A stretch of DNA of 64,000 nt from an uncultured Pelagibacteraceae bacterium (GTDB lineage Bacteria > Pseudomonadota > Alphaproteobacteria > Pelagibacterales > Pelagibacteraceae), in the NCBI GenBank assembly GCA_902522385.1, contig CABYVK010000002.1, positions 1 to 64,000 on the forward strand, written 5' to 3'. Positions 48,371-58,991 of this stretch are shown in pieces. Under the pieces are notes generated by a model, which searched no databases, was not told the origin of the DNA, and saw only the letters and a list, made by a program, of their open reading frames with translations. A program made the position numbers and the translations under genes. The first letter of the stretch is position 1; every line of letters begins with the position of its first letter.

Positions 48371-49525
48371 TAGTTTTTTAGTCTCTTTTTTTATTAATTC
48401 TACTGATGGTTGGTCATAAGGATTTAATTTTAATGCCTTACCAAGTAATATAGTTTCAAGTAAGAAGAAACAAAATAACTCACCTAATGTTTTTTCATTT
48501 CTTTTTTTGATTTCAAAACTTCTAAATGGGATTTCTCTTTTTTTAAAGATATTTTCTGAGGCATTCTTTTGTGAAAAAGTAATATTAGATATATTTTTGT
48601 TTTTTAAATATTTAAGTTCAGATAGTAAATTTTTTGAATTTATTTTATCTGATTGATTTTCGTGAACATAAAAAAAAGTAAAAAAATTTTTCTTAAAACC
48701 ATCTAAATATAACTGCATTACACTATGATTATCTTTTGGCATAGATGAAATGATTGGCAACAAACCCCTCTTTTTTTTACCTAAACTTTCGGCTATAAGT
48801 TGTTGATACCATTTAAATAAATTTTCAGATTTTTCGTCATAATTTATAATTATAGAATTATACTTTTTAAGTTTTATAAAATTAATAGTTGAACTAACAT
48901 TTTGAATAAGAGAATTTAAGAACAATTTATTTTTTATTAATGAATTGAATTGTCTAAAATCTTTTGATTTTAAACCCATCAATTCTGCAGGTAACATTCC
49001 AACTTCTGATAAAACTGAGTACCTGCCTCCAATGAAATTATTATGATTAATAATATCTGCTTTTAACTTTTCTCCCAAGGTTCTAAGATAGTTTTTTTTA
49101 TTTTCAGTTATAAAAATATTTTTTTGTTTTTTTTTTATTAAAATATTTAAATTAACTATTGTCTCAATAGTATTTCCTGATTTTGATACAATCAAATTTA
49201 CATCATTTTTTATGTTTTTATTTGATCTAACATTTAAATTATTAATAAAATAAAAATTTTTTTTTACCTTGTCTTTTAAAAATTCATAAATAGTTTGGGT
49301 TCCAAGTGAAGATCCCCCCATACCTATAACTCTAAAATTTTTATATTTTTTATATTTTTTAACTAATTTGTAATTAAAATTATCTTTATAATTATTTTTA
49401 AAAGATGAAATAAGCTGGCTTTTTTCGTTAATTATAGAATTAAGATATTTATTTATTTTGAGATTTAATTTTTTATTTTTAATTTTAATTTTATAATTTT
49501 TAAAATTAATCCCTGATGTCAGCAT
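48362..49525 (-). CDS. pgi: Glucose-6-phosphate isomerase (short form)
   Basis: Interconverts glucose 6-phosphate and fructose 6-phosphate. VSKSGNTIETIVN near residues 111-123 is the SIS-domain phosphate-binding motif. GGRYSVLSEVGMLPAEL near 164 corresponds to PGI signature 1 with the catalytic Glu downstream, and DNHSVMQLYLDG near 266 carries the catalytic His region. At 387 residues it is clearly shorter than B. subtilis (about 450) or E. coli (549) enzymes, mostly by loop loss. It starts one base into the lipoprotein gene's stop. Confidence 0.9.
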   Translation of the reverse strand: MLTSGINFKNYKIKIKNKKLNLKINKYLNSIINEKSQLISSFKNNYKDNFNYKLVKKYKKYKNFRVIGMGGSSLGTQTIYEFLKDKVKKNFYFINNLNVRSNKNIKNDVNLIVSKSGNTIETIVNLNILIKKKQKNIFITENKKNYLRTLGEKLKADIINHNNFIGGRYSVLSEVGMLPAELMGLKSKDFRQFNSLIKNKLFLNSLIQNVSSTINFIKLKKYNSIIINYDEKSENLFKWYQQLIAESLGKKKRGLLPIISSMPKDNHSVMQLYLDGFKKNFFTFFYVHENQSDKINSKNLLSELKYLKNKNISNITFSQKNASENIFKKREIPFRSFEIKKRNEKTLGELFCFFLLETILLGKALKLNPYDQPSVELIKKETKKLLI

Positions 49526-49842
49526 TAATTTTTTTTGATTTTCTCTAATAAAGACTCTTCAAAGGTTTTCTTTAAATCAGCATTTTGATCATCTTTTTCT
49601 GAATTATCATTATTTTTTACTAATTTTTCAATTTTATTACTTTTTTCATCTGCAATATTCCCATTTGCGTTTGGTATTGGTAATTCTTCATATTCTGGTG
49701 GTAGAACTAGTGGTGACTTTTTTTCAACCAAAAACTCATCATTACTTTTTTTTTTTTGGTTAATAAATCCTTCTTTCACAGATCCACAAGAATAAAATAA
49801 TAAAATTAAGTTAAGTAAAAATAAAATTTTAAAGTATTTCAT
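49525..49842 (-). CDS. BamF-like lipoprotein (DUF3035), short
   Basis: 105 residues with a lipoprotein signal peptide: hydrophobic core then the lipobox LFYSC with the lipidated Cys at residue 19. The segment DEFLVEKKSPLVLPPEYEELPIP near 35-57 matches the DUF3035/BamF motif of alphaproteobacteria, where the gene usually follows lspA as here. BamF is an accessory lipoprotein of the outer-membrane beta-barrel assembly machine. The rest is a low-complexity, charged tail, and the protein is shorter than the usual family length. It overlaps lspA by 4 bases. Confidence 0.78.
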   Translation of the reverse strand: MKYFKILFLLNLILLFYSCGSVKEGFINQKKKSNDEFLVEKKSPLVLPPEYEELPIPNANGNIADEKSNKIEKLVKNNDNSEKDDQNADLKKTFEESLLEKIKKN

Positions 49843-50336
49843 AATTTTTTTTCTTTATTATTACCAGCAATTTCTAGAATAATCATTAAAATCACTCCAA
49901 TAGTTATAAATACATCGGCTAAATTAAAAATAAACCAGTGAAAATTACCGACATGTAAATCAATAAAATCTGGAACTGCCTTGTTTACTATTCTGTCATA
50001 AAGGTTTCCTGTTGCACCGCCTAAAATCATTAATAATGAATATTTTTGTAATCCTCGACTTTTAACAAGCATAAAAAAAATAATCAAAATAATTATAAAT
50101 ATTATTATTGTTAAAAAATTATAAAATGTATTTTCTGTAAATGAAAATAAACCAAACGCTATTCCCTCGTTCCAAATTAAATATATATTTAAAAATTTTG
50201 AAGAAAATATTTCAGATCCAAAAAATTTCTTATCTAGATAAATTACATAAATTTTAGAAAGCCGATCAAGTAAAAAAATTAAAAAAACTAATAACGAATT
50301 GATTATAAGACTCTTTCTTAAAATTTTTTCAATCAT
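49839..50336 (-). CDS. lspA: Lipoprotein signal peptidase (signal peptidase II)
   Basis: Removes signal peptides from prolipoproteins, such as the product of the next gene. Four membrane helices. The catalytic Asp pair lies in GGATGNLYDRIVNKAVPDFIDL near residues 112-133 and FNLADVFITIG near 141-151. 165 residues is normal. It begins on the last base of ileS, the common ileS-lspA order. Confidence 0.96.
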   Translation of the reverse strand: MIEKILRKSLIINSLLVFLIFLLDRLSKIYVIYLDKKFFGSEIFSSKFLNIYLIWNEGIAFGLFSFTENTFYNFLTIIIFIIILIIFFMLVKSRGLQKYSLLMILGGATGNLYDRIVNKAVPDFIDLHVGNFHWFIFNLADVFITIGVILMIILEIAGNNKEKKL

Positions 50337-53050
50337 TAAGGGTGCCTAGGACAAGGTCCCTCGTTTATTTTCCAACAAACTGGACACTTAGTTCCGTTTG
50401 CTTTGCTAGTGATTACAGTTGTCTCATCATCTTCATTAAAACTAACTTCAGCTTTTGAAGTTATACACAATTCTGAAAAATCAATATTTTCAGTTACATT
50501 TTGTAATTTTTGATTTAAATTTATTTTTAAACTTGCCTCTAAGCTCGATCCGATTTCTTTGCTAGCTCTTTTTTCTTCAATACTTATATTACAAATATTT
50601 CTAATTTTAATTAATTCACTCCATTTTTCGCTAAGTTTTTGATTTTTAAATTTATCAGGAAAATCAAGAAATTTTTCAAGGTGAATACTTTTTTTATCTT
50701 TAAATAACAACTTAAAAATTTCTTCAGTAGTAAAAGACAATATAGGAGCAAACCATGTTAATAAAGTGTTTAAAATTATATTTAGAAGTAAAATAGTTGA
50801 TTTTCTTTTTTTTGAGTCTTTAGAATCACAATAAAGATTGTCTTTTCTTATATCAAAATAAAAAGCAGATAAATCTACAGTGCAAAAATTTAGCAATTCT
50901 TTATATAAATTATGAAAATCATAATTACTAAAATTTTTTTTAAAATTATCATTTAGAACATAAATTTTATGTAGCATAAACTGTTCTAACTCAGGTAGCC
51001 CATCTATATCTATTGTGTCAAAATTTATTGTTTCAAAATTATCATTTATATTTCCGAGCAAATATCTGAAAGTATTTCTAATTTTTCTGTATGAGTCTGC
51101 GTGCTGATCTAAAATAGAATAATCAATTCTTAAATCTTCTGCGTAATTTGAAGATGCTACCCAAATTCTTAAAATATCTGCACCATATTTTTTTAAAATA
51201 TCTTCAGGTGCAATTACATTTCCTAGTGATTTAGACATCTTCAAACCTTTACCGTCTACAACAAAACCGTGCGATAAAATAGCTTCGAATGGAGCTCTAT
51301 CTCTTGTTCCACAGGACTCAAGTAATGAAGAGTGAAACCATCCTCTATGTTGATCCGAGCCCTCTAGATACATCGATGCTGGCCATTTTAAATCCTCTCT
51401 TTTTTCTAATACAAATGAGTGAGTTGAACCACTATCAAACCATACTTCAACAATGTCACTTAATTTCTGATAATCATCAGCTCTATATTTCTTACCTAAA
51501 AATTTTTGAGGATCATCTGAAAACCAACAATCTGAGCCCTCTTTTTCATAAATTGATGCAATATTTTCAATTACTTCATCATCAACTAAAATTTCTTTTG
51601 TTTTTTTATTCACAAAAATTGGAAGCGGAACGCCCCAAACTCTTTGTCTTGAAACACACCAATCAGGTCTTGTTTCAATCATCGATTTCAATCTCTCTTT
51701 ACCTTTGCTTGGGTAAAAAGTTGTATCATCTATAGCTTTTAATGCTTTATCTCTAAGTTTATGACTTTCCATTGAAATAAACCATTGTGGTGTAGCTCTA
51801 TGAACTAGTGGAGCTTTAGATCTCCAAGAATGTGGATACGAGTGAACTAGCTCATTATTAAATAATAAATTTTTTTGTTCTTTTAATTTTTCAATTATAA
51901 TTGGATTAGCTTTAAAAATATGAATTCCCTCAAATAATTTTACATTATTTGTATATTTTCCATCTCCATCAACTGTTTCTATTGCTTTAATATTATTATT
52001 CAAACATAAATTAAAATCATCAGGTCCATGACTTGGTGCACAGTGAACAATTCCAGTTCCTTGCTCAGTTGTCACAAATCTAGCTTCTAACATTGGTATA
52101 TCATGATCATAGCCAAGATTTAAAAATGGATGACTACAAATTGTATTTGTAAATTCTTTACCTTTCAATGTGTGAATTTTTTTACAATTTTTTAAGCCAC
52201 ACTCTTTAACAACTGAATTTAATAAAGCATCTGCTATAACAATTTTTCTATTTTTATAATCACCTTCATCACTTATTTGCAATATGACATAGTCAAGGGA
52301 CTCATTAAAAGCTAAGGCTTTGTTGGCTGGAATTGTCCAAGGAGTTGTTGTCCAAATAAGGATCTCACTACCAACCAACTCATTTAAATCAGAAGATTTA
52401 ACTTGAAAAGATGTGTAAATTGTATCTGATTTGTGGTCTTGATATTCTACTTCAGCATCTGCAAGAGCTGTCTTTTCAACAGTTGACCATAAAACAGGTT
52501 TAAAACCTTTATATAAACTTCCTTCTTTTAAAAATTTACCAAGCTCTCTTACAATTTGAGCTTCTGCATCAAAACTCATTGTAGAATAATAATTTTCCCA
52601 ATCTCCAACAACACCTAATCTTTTAAATTGACTTTTGTGAATTTCAATCCACTGCTCAGCAAATGCCCTACATTCTTTTCTAAACTCAACAATTGGAACC
52701 TCATTTTTGTTTCTTTTATTTTTTTTGTATTGTTCTTCAATTTTCCATTCGATAGGTAAACCATGGCAATCCCATCCAGGAACATAAATACTATCTTTTC
52801 CATTCATTTGATGAAATTTTACAATTATATCTTTTAAAATTTTATTAAGAGCTGTTCCCATATGAATATTTCCATTCGCATAAGGTGGTCCATCATGTAA
52901 AACAAATTTTTCTCTGCCTTTACTTTCATGTCTTAATTCATCATAAAGATTTATTTTTTTCCAATATTCAAGAATTTCTGGTTCTCTAGTCGGAAGGTTA
53001 GCTTTCATAGAAAAAGCGGTTTTTGGTAGATTTATTTGTGATTTAGTCAT
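50336..53050 (-). CDS. ileS: Isoleucyl-tRNA synthetase
   Basis: Class I synthetase. The N-terminal signature reads HMGT (near residues 63-66, codons at 52853-52864) where the textbook motif is HIGH, so its last His is replaced by Thr. VPGWDCHGLPIEW follows. The editing domain is at about 200-390, KMSKS lies in GLKMSKSLGN near 600, and the anticodon-binding domain follows. The C-terminal zinc region is short, with CPVCW and then CPRHP, so the fourth ligand would have to be His or be missing. 904 residues; otherwise typical. Confidence 0.97.
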   Translation of the reverse strand: MTKSQINLPKTAFSMKANLPTREPEILEYWKKINLYDELRHESKGREKFVLHDGPPYANGNIHMGTALNKILKDIIVKFHQMNGKDSIYVPGWDCHGLPIEWKIEEQYKKNKRNKNEVPIVEFRKECRAFAEQWIEIHKSQFKRLGVVGDWENYYSTMSFDAEAQIVRELGKFLKEGSLYKGFKPVLWSTVEKTALADAEVEYQDHKSDTIYTSFQVKSSDLNELVGSEILIWTTTPWTIPANKALAFNESLDYVILQISDEGDYKNRKIVIADALLNSVVKECGLKNCKKIHTLKGKEFTNTICSHPFLNLGYDHDIPMLEARFVTTEQGTGIVHCAPSHGPDDFNLCLNNNIKAIETVDGDGKYTNNVKLFEGIHIFKANPIIIEKLKEQKNLLFNNELVHSYPHSWRSKAPLVHRATPQWFISMESHKLRDKALKAIDDTTFYPSKGKERLKSMIETRPDWCVSRQRVWGVPLPIFVNKKTKEILVDDEVIENIASIYEKEGSDCWFSDDPQKFLGKKYRADDYQKLSDIVEVWFDSGSTHSFVLEKREDLKWPASMYLEGSDQHRGWFHSSLLESCGTRDRAPFEAILSHGFVVDGKGLKMSKSLGNVIAPEDILKKYGADILRIWVASSNYAEDLRIDYSILDQHADSYRKIRNTFRYLLGNINDNFETINFDTIDIDGLPELEQFMLHKIYVLNDNFKKNFSNYDFHNLYKELLNFCTVDLSAFYFDIRKDNLYCDSKDSKKRKSTILLLNIILNTLLTWFAPILSFTTEEIFKLLFKDKKSIHLEKFLDFPDKFKNQKLSEKWSELIKIRNICNISIEEKRASKEIGSSLEASLKINLNQKLQNVTENIDFSELCITSKAEVSFNEDDETTVITSKANGTKCPVCWKINEGPCPRHP

Positions 53051-53970
53051 TAAGTCTTTTTTGCAATATTCAAATCTCTTTTAATTTGAGCTCTTAATTG
53101 ATTAACATTTTTAAATTTTTTTTCTTTCCTTATAAACTTTAAAAACTCTACTGATAAAAGTTTATTGTAAAGATTTCCAGAAAAATTAAATAAATGAACT
53201 TCTAATAATATTTTTTTTTGATTAAATGTTGGTCTATATCCAAGATTAGCTATTCCTTTAAGATATTTGGTCCTATTTTTTCTTAATACCTTAACAGCAT
53301 ATACGCCTGGTTTTGCCAATACATAATCCTGTATCTCAATATTGCATGTCGGAAAACCAATTTTTTTACCTATTTGCCTTCCCTTCTTGACAATTCCTTG
53401 TATCGTCCAATTTCTATTCAAAAGTTTATTGGCTTTATACAAAAAGCCATTTTCTAATAAATTTCTAATTAAAGATGAAGATACAATTTTTTTACTTTTA
53501 ATTAATGGTTCTGGTTTTACAACTATATAATTAAACAATTTCTGATATTTTTTTAATAAATTAACATCTCCTTCTCTTTTATTTCCAAATCTAAAATTGT
53601 TGCTCACAAAAATAAATCTAGAGTTTAATTTTTTATTCAAAATTTTAATTATAAAATCTTCAGCTTTAGTTTTTGAAAATTTATTATCAAATTTTTTTGT
53701 TATAACAAAATCTACTTTAAGATTATTAAGTAATTTAATTTTTTGATTAATATTTGAAAGTCTAAAATTTTTTAATTTTTTATTAAAAAACATTTTTGGC
53801 ATTGGATCAAAATTAACAACCCCAATTTTTAAATTATGTTTTTTCTTATATAAATTTGCTAATTGAAATAATTTTTGATGGCCTAAATGTAAACCATCAA
53901 AATTACCTATTAAAATAATTGATCCTCTGTGAATTTTTTTAATATTAAAATTTGTATAATGTTTCACCAT
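53050..53970 (-). CDS. ribF: Bifunctional riboflavin kinase / FAD synthetase
   Basis: Makes FMN and FAD. The N-terminal adenylyltransferase domain has GNFDGLHLGHQKL near residues 22-34 and the VSSSLIRNLL motif near 164. The C-terminal kinase domain has GFPTCNIEI near 204 with the PTxN motif, and the conserved Glu in LLEVHLFNF near 261. 306 residues is typical. It shares one base with the start of ileS, the frequent ribF-ileS-lspA order. Confidence 0.96.
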   Translation of the reverse strand: MVKHYTNFNIKKIHRGSIILIGNFDGLHLGHQKLFQLANLYKKKHNLKIGVVNFDPMPKMFFNKKLKNFRLSNINQKIKLLNNLKVDFVITKKFDNKFSKTKAEDFIIKILNKKLNSRFIFVSNNFRFGNKREGDVNLLKKYQKLFNYIVVKPEPLIKSKKIVSSSLIRNLLENGFLYKANKLLNRNWTIQGIVKKGRQIGKKIGFPTCNIEIQDYVLAKPGVYAVKVLRKNRTKYLKGIANLGYRPTFNQKKILLEVHLFNFSGNLYNKLLSVEFLKFIRKEKKFKNVNQLRAQIKRDLNIAKKT

Positions 53971-54782
53971 TTTAAATCTGATTGTATATAATTAACTATC
54001 GCTTCATAATCTTTTGCAACATTTTGAATACCTTTATTTTTAATTTCATCTCTATGTATTCCGTTGCTAATTAACAAAGAATCATAATTTAAAAGGTTTG
54101 CACCCCTAATATCAGTATTTAAGTTATCACCAATTGCTAATATTTTTTTATTATTATTATCAATTGATTGATTATAAACCTCAGGATGTGGTTTTCCAAA
54201 ATACACTACATCTCCACCCAATTTTTCGAAAACCATTGCAACAGAACCAGCGCATAACTCTCTGACCTCACCACGATCTACTATTAGATCTGGATTTGTA
54301 CAAATCATTTTTTTAGCAATATGTTTTTCAAGTAAATTTTTATAATATATCAAATCTTTATTATGATCATCGAATAATCCTGTACATAATAAATATTCAC
54401 TCTCATCAATATCATCGCACTTATTATTCTCAAACAAATGAAATAGATCAAAATCTCTCGGCGGACCCACATGATAAAACTTTTTCGAAAGAAAAGATTT
54501 TTTCAAATAATTTAATGCTGCCTCTCCTGATGTGAATACGTGTTCTCTTAATACTTTATCCATACCCATTTTTTCTAAAAAATTTTGAACAGTTTTATTT
54601 GGTCTAGGAGCATTTGTTAAAAGTACGAGCTTCTTCTTTTTTTTTATAATCTCATTTAGGACTTCTATTGCTTGTTTGTGAAGATTAATCCCATTATGAA
54701 TAACACCCCATAAATCTATATAAAAAAGATCGTAATTATCTGCGATAGATTGAAGGCCATTTAAATCTAAATTTTTGGTCAT
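53964..54782 (-). CDS. HAD-superfamily class IIA hydrolase (TIGR01459 type)
   Basis: Motif I is FYIDLWGVIHNG near residues 20-31, in which the usual second Asp is Trp-Gly-Val. LLTNAPRPN near 53 is motif II, and GKPHPEVYN near 196 followed by AIGDNLNTDIRGA near 215 are motifs III and IV. The NagD-like cap between them identifies class IIA. 272 residues. Substrate not known; relatives are sugar- or nucleotide-phosphate phosphatases. The end overlaps ribF by 7 bases. Confidence 0.87.
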   Translation of the reverse strand: MTKNLDLNGLQSIADNYDLFYIDLWGVIHNGINLHKQAIEVLNEIIKKKKKLVLLTNAPRPNKTVQNFLEKMGMDKVLREHVFTSGEAALNYLKKSFLSKKFYHVGPPRDFDLFHLFENNKCDDIDESEYLLCTGLFDDHNKDLIYYKNLLEKHIAKKMICTNPDLIVDRGEVRELCAGSVAMVFEKLGGDVVYFGKPHPEVYNQSIDNNNKKILAIGDNLNTDIRGANLLNYDSLLISNGIHRDEIKNKGIQNVAKDYEAIVNYIQSDLKW

Positions 54783-54849
54783 ATTTTAAGGTATAAACCA
54801 TAAAATCCACAATTTACTAGCAATATTAATATCTAATAGAGTTTCTAAT

Positions 54850-54877
54850 CTTGAAATAGGCGGTGAAATATCTATAT
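54850..54877 (+). promoter_or_regulatory. Candidate heat-shock (sigma-32/RpoH) promoter of groES-groEL
   Basis: CTTGAAA at 54850-54856 matches the RpoH -35 element. 15 bases later, CTATAT at 54872-54877 resembles the alphaproteobacterial -10 (CYTATNT). The expected transcript start would lie about 30 bases ahead of the groES ATG. No CIRCE repeat (TTAGCACTC...GAGTGCTAA) is present in the 132-base gap, favouring positive control by RpoH. The call is by eye. Confidence 0.5.
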
Positions 54878-54914
54878 GAAGGTCATATTTATAAAGATTT
54901 ATAAAGGAGATTTT

Positions 54915-55205
54915 ATGAAGTTTAAACCGTTACATGACAGAGTCTTAATCGAAGTATTAGACAGTAGTGAAAAAACTGCTGGAGGAATAATTATACCTGA
55001 CTCAGCACAAGAAAAACCTCAAGAAGGCAAAGTTGTTGCTGTGGGTGGTGGTGCAAAAACAGAAGATGGAAAGATAATTCCAATGGATGTTAAAGTTGGT
55101 GATAAAGTTTTATTTGGCAAATGGTCAGGAACTGAAGTCAAAATTAATGGTAAAGAATACAGCATAATGAAAGAGTCTGACATTATGGGTATTTCGGGTA
55201 AGTAA
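54915..55205 (+). CDS. groES: Co-chaperonin GroES
   Basis: Lid of the GroEL folding chamber. [11 protein letters not shown] near residues 4-14 and the mobile loop around [22 protein letters not shown] are the family pattern. 96 residues from the ATG at 54915, which has AAAGGAGA at the right distance; an in-frame ATG at 54876 overlaps the putative promoter and is rejected. Followed 22 bases later by groEL with its own AAAGGAG. Confidence 0.98.
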   Translation: MKFKPLHDRVLIEVLDSSEKTAGGIIIPDSAQEKPQEGKVVAVGGGAKTEDGKIIPMDVKVGDKVLFGKWSGTEVKINGKEYSIMKESDIMGISGK

Positions 55206-55215
55206 TTTAATCTAA

Positions 55216-56889
<1,674 letters not shown>

Positions 56890-56918
56890 TCCCTCATTTT
56901 CTTAAATTAATTTAATAA

Positions 56919-56947
56919 GGCCATCTTAATTAAGATGGCCTTTTTTT
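56919..56947 (+). terminator. Rho-independent terminator of groES-groEL
   Basis: A perfect inverted repeat, GGCCATCTTAA against TTAAGATGGCC (56919-56940), is followed at once by seven T (56941-56947). It is the clearest intrinsic terminator in the window. Confidence 0.92.
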
Positions 56948-56962
56948 ATGTGAAACTTAATA

Positions 56963-57079
56963 ATGTCAAAAAGATATAGTGGTAAATCATTTAAAGACTC
57001 TAGTGTTAAAAAAAAACCTAAATTGAGCTTTAAAGAAAAAAGAAAACTTAAAAAAGATAAGCAAAAAAAGAAGAATTAA
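56963..57079 (+). CDS. Small Lys-rich protein (38 residues)
   Basis: An ATG-to-TAA frame of 38 codons begins 15 bases after the groEL terminator. The product starts SKRYSGKSFKDSS and then becomes strongly basic, with about 18 Lys and Arg in 38 residues and few hydrophobic residues. It could be a ribosome- or nucleic-acid-binding peptide. I recognise no family. In AT-rich DNA such Lys-rich frames occur by chance, and no clear Shine-Dalgarno precedes it, so the call is tentative. Confidence 0.45.
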   Translation: MSKRYSGKSFKDSSVKKKPKLSFKEKRKLKKDKQKKKN

Positions 57080-57164
57080 TCCTAAATTTTGAAAATTATT
57101 CAAGCCAGTTATGAGTTTTTTTGAGTTTTAATATCCTTTTAAATATGTATAAGAGCCAGGATTT
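57080..57164 (+). promoter_or_regulatory. Leader region of typA
   Basis: 85 bases of AT-rich sequence between the small basic gene and typA. A TAAGAGCCAGGA stretch sits just ahead of the typA ATG, with AGGA as ribosome binding site. No clear hairpin or operator was seen. Confidence 0.35.
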
Positions 57165-58991
57165 ATGAGCAATAATATCAGAAACATCACAATTATAGCC
57201 CATGTAGACCATGGCAAAACTACTCTAATTGATAATTTAATGAAACAAAGTGGTTCATTTAGAGATAATGAAGTTGTTGATGAAAGATTAATGGACTCAG
57301 GTGAGCTTGAAAAAGAGAGAGGAATTACAATTTTAGCTAAACCTGCTTCAATAAATTGGAACAATTCAAGAATTAATATAATCGATACTCCAGGTCACAG
57401 AGATTTTGCTGCAGAAGTTGAAAGAGTTTTAAGTATGGCAGACGGAGCACTGTTATTAATTGACTCTGCAGAAGGTGTTATGCCTCAAACAAAATTTGTA
57501 TTATCAAAAGCACTTAAACAAGGATTAAAACCAATTGTTGTAATTAATAAATTAGATAAAGCTGATCAAAGAGCCAATGAAGTTTTAGATGAAACATTTG
57601 ATTTATTTGTTAGCTTAGATGCAAATGAAGAACAGTTAGATTTTCCAGTTCTGTATGCAAGTGGAAGATCAGGTTGGGCAGATCATGAAGTTGACGGTCC
57701 AAGAGAAAATTTAAATCCTTTGTTAGATTTAATTATTGATCACGTAAAACCTGCTGAACTTGATAAAACTAAACCTTTTGCAATGTTATCAACTCTACTT
57801 TATGCAGATAGTTTTTTAGGTAGAAGTTTGGTTGGAAGAATCACACAAGGGACAGCGAAAGCTAATCAATCTATAAAAGCAATCAATTTAAATGGTGAAA
57901 AAGTTGATGAAGGAAAATTAACAAAAATTTTTAGATATGAAGGAACCAAAAAAGTTCCAATAGATGTTGGCGAAGCTGGAGATATTGTAGTTGTTGCTGG
58001 ATTAGAAAAAGCAAATGTTGCTGATACAATATGTGACCCAGAGGTAAATAAGCCTATCCCTGCTACACCGATAGATCCTCCTACGATGTCAATTACAATT
58101 ACTGTAAATACTTCGCCTTTAGCCGGGACTGAAGGTAAAAAATTAACTAGTACCCAAATAAGTGATAGATTAGTTCAAGAGGCACAAAATAATGTTGGAA
58201 TTACATTTTCAGAAAACAAAGGAAAAGACTCTTTTGTAGTTAGTGGTAGAGGTGAGTTAATGTTAGAAATTCTTTTAACCCAAATGAGAAGAGAAGGTTT
58301 TGAAATGACAGTAAGTCCTCCAAAAGTTTTATACAAAAATGATGAAAATGGAAATAAACTCGAGCCAATTGAAGAAATTATTATGGACCTTGATGAAGAA
58401 CATTCATCAAAAGTAATTGATTCAATGAATAGAAGAAAAGGTAAACTTATAGAATTAAAAGATACTGGTACTAACAAAAAAAGATTAATTTTTCATGCAC
58501 CTACTAGAGGATTAATGGGTTACACAAGTAGATTTCTCACACTTACAAAAGGAAATGGGGTGATAAACAGAATATTCCATAGCTATGGTCCTTTTGAAGG
58601 AGAAATGGAAGGTAGAAGAAATGGAGCCTTAATCTCAATGGAACAAGGAAAAGCTGTTGCATTTGCAATATTTAACTTACAGGCACGGGGAGAAATGTTT
58701 GTTAAACACAATGACTCTGTTTATCCTGGAATGATCGTGGGTCTTTCACCTAAACCAGGTGATATGATCATTAATGTAATGAAGGGTAAGAAGCTTACAA
58801 ATATGAGAACTCAGGGAACAGATGAGAATGTTGTACTTACACCTGTAAGAAAAATGTCAATTGCAGAACAATTAAGTATGCTCAATTCAGATGAAGCTTT
58901 AGAGATAACTCCAGACTCATGTAGATTGAGAAAAGCAATTCTTGATCCCCACGAAAGAAAGAGAAGCGAAAAAGCTATAGCTGCAGCCTAA
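57165..58991 (+). CDS. typA: Ribosome-associated GTPase TypA/BipA
   Basis: Translational GTPase linked to ribosome assembly and stress growth. The G1 motif AHVDHGKTTL is at residues 12-21, G2 RGITILAK near 46, G3 DTPGHRDF near 69 and G4 NKLDKADQR near 126. EF-G-like domains III and V and the TypA-specific C-terminus (KGKKLTNMRTQGTDEN near 540) follow. 608 residues is standard. The 3' end overlaps the next gene on the opposite strand by 4 bases. Confidence 0.97.
   Translation: MSNNIRNITIIAHVDHGKTTLIDNLMKQSGSFRDNEVVDERLMDSGELEKERGITILAKPASINWNNSRINIIDTPGHRDFAAEVERVLSMADGALLLIDSAEGVMPQTKFVLSKALKQGLKPIVVINKLDKADQRANEVLDETFDLFVSLDANEEQLDFPVLYASGRSGWADHEVDGPRENLNPLLDLIIDHVKPAELDKTKPFAMLSTLLYADSFLGRSLVGRITQGTAKANQSIKAINLNGEKVDEGKLTKIFRYEGTKKVPIDVGEAGDIVVVAGLEKANVADTICDPEVNKPIPATPIDPPTMSITITVNTSPLAGTEGKKLTSTQISDRLVQEAQNNVGITFSENKGKDSFVVSGRGELMLEILLTQMRREGFEMTVSPPKVLYKNDENGNKLEPIEEIIMDLDEEHSSKVIDSMNRRKGKLIELKDTGTNKKRLIFHAPTRGLMGYTSRFLTLTKGNGVINRIFHSYGPFEGEMEGRRNGALISMEQGKAVAFAIFNLQARGEMFVKHNDSVYPGMIVGLSPKPGDMIINVMKGKKLTNMRTQGTDENVVLTPVRKMSIAEQLSMLNSDEALEITPDSCRLRKAILDPHERKRSEKAIAAA

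Noticed and set aside
51289-51735. 148-codon plus-strand frame inside ileS
   Set aside because: Antisense to the catalytic region of ileS and without recognisable features.
54783-54914. CIRCE element upstream of groES
   Set aside because: No TTAGCACTC-like repeat or its partner occurs in the gap.
54876-54914. N-terminal extension of GroES starting at 54876
   Set aside because: Non-conserved, overlaps the candidate promoter -10, and the ATG at 54915 has a strong ribosome binding site and standard length.
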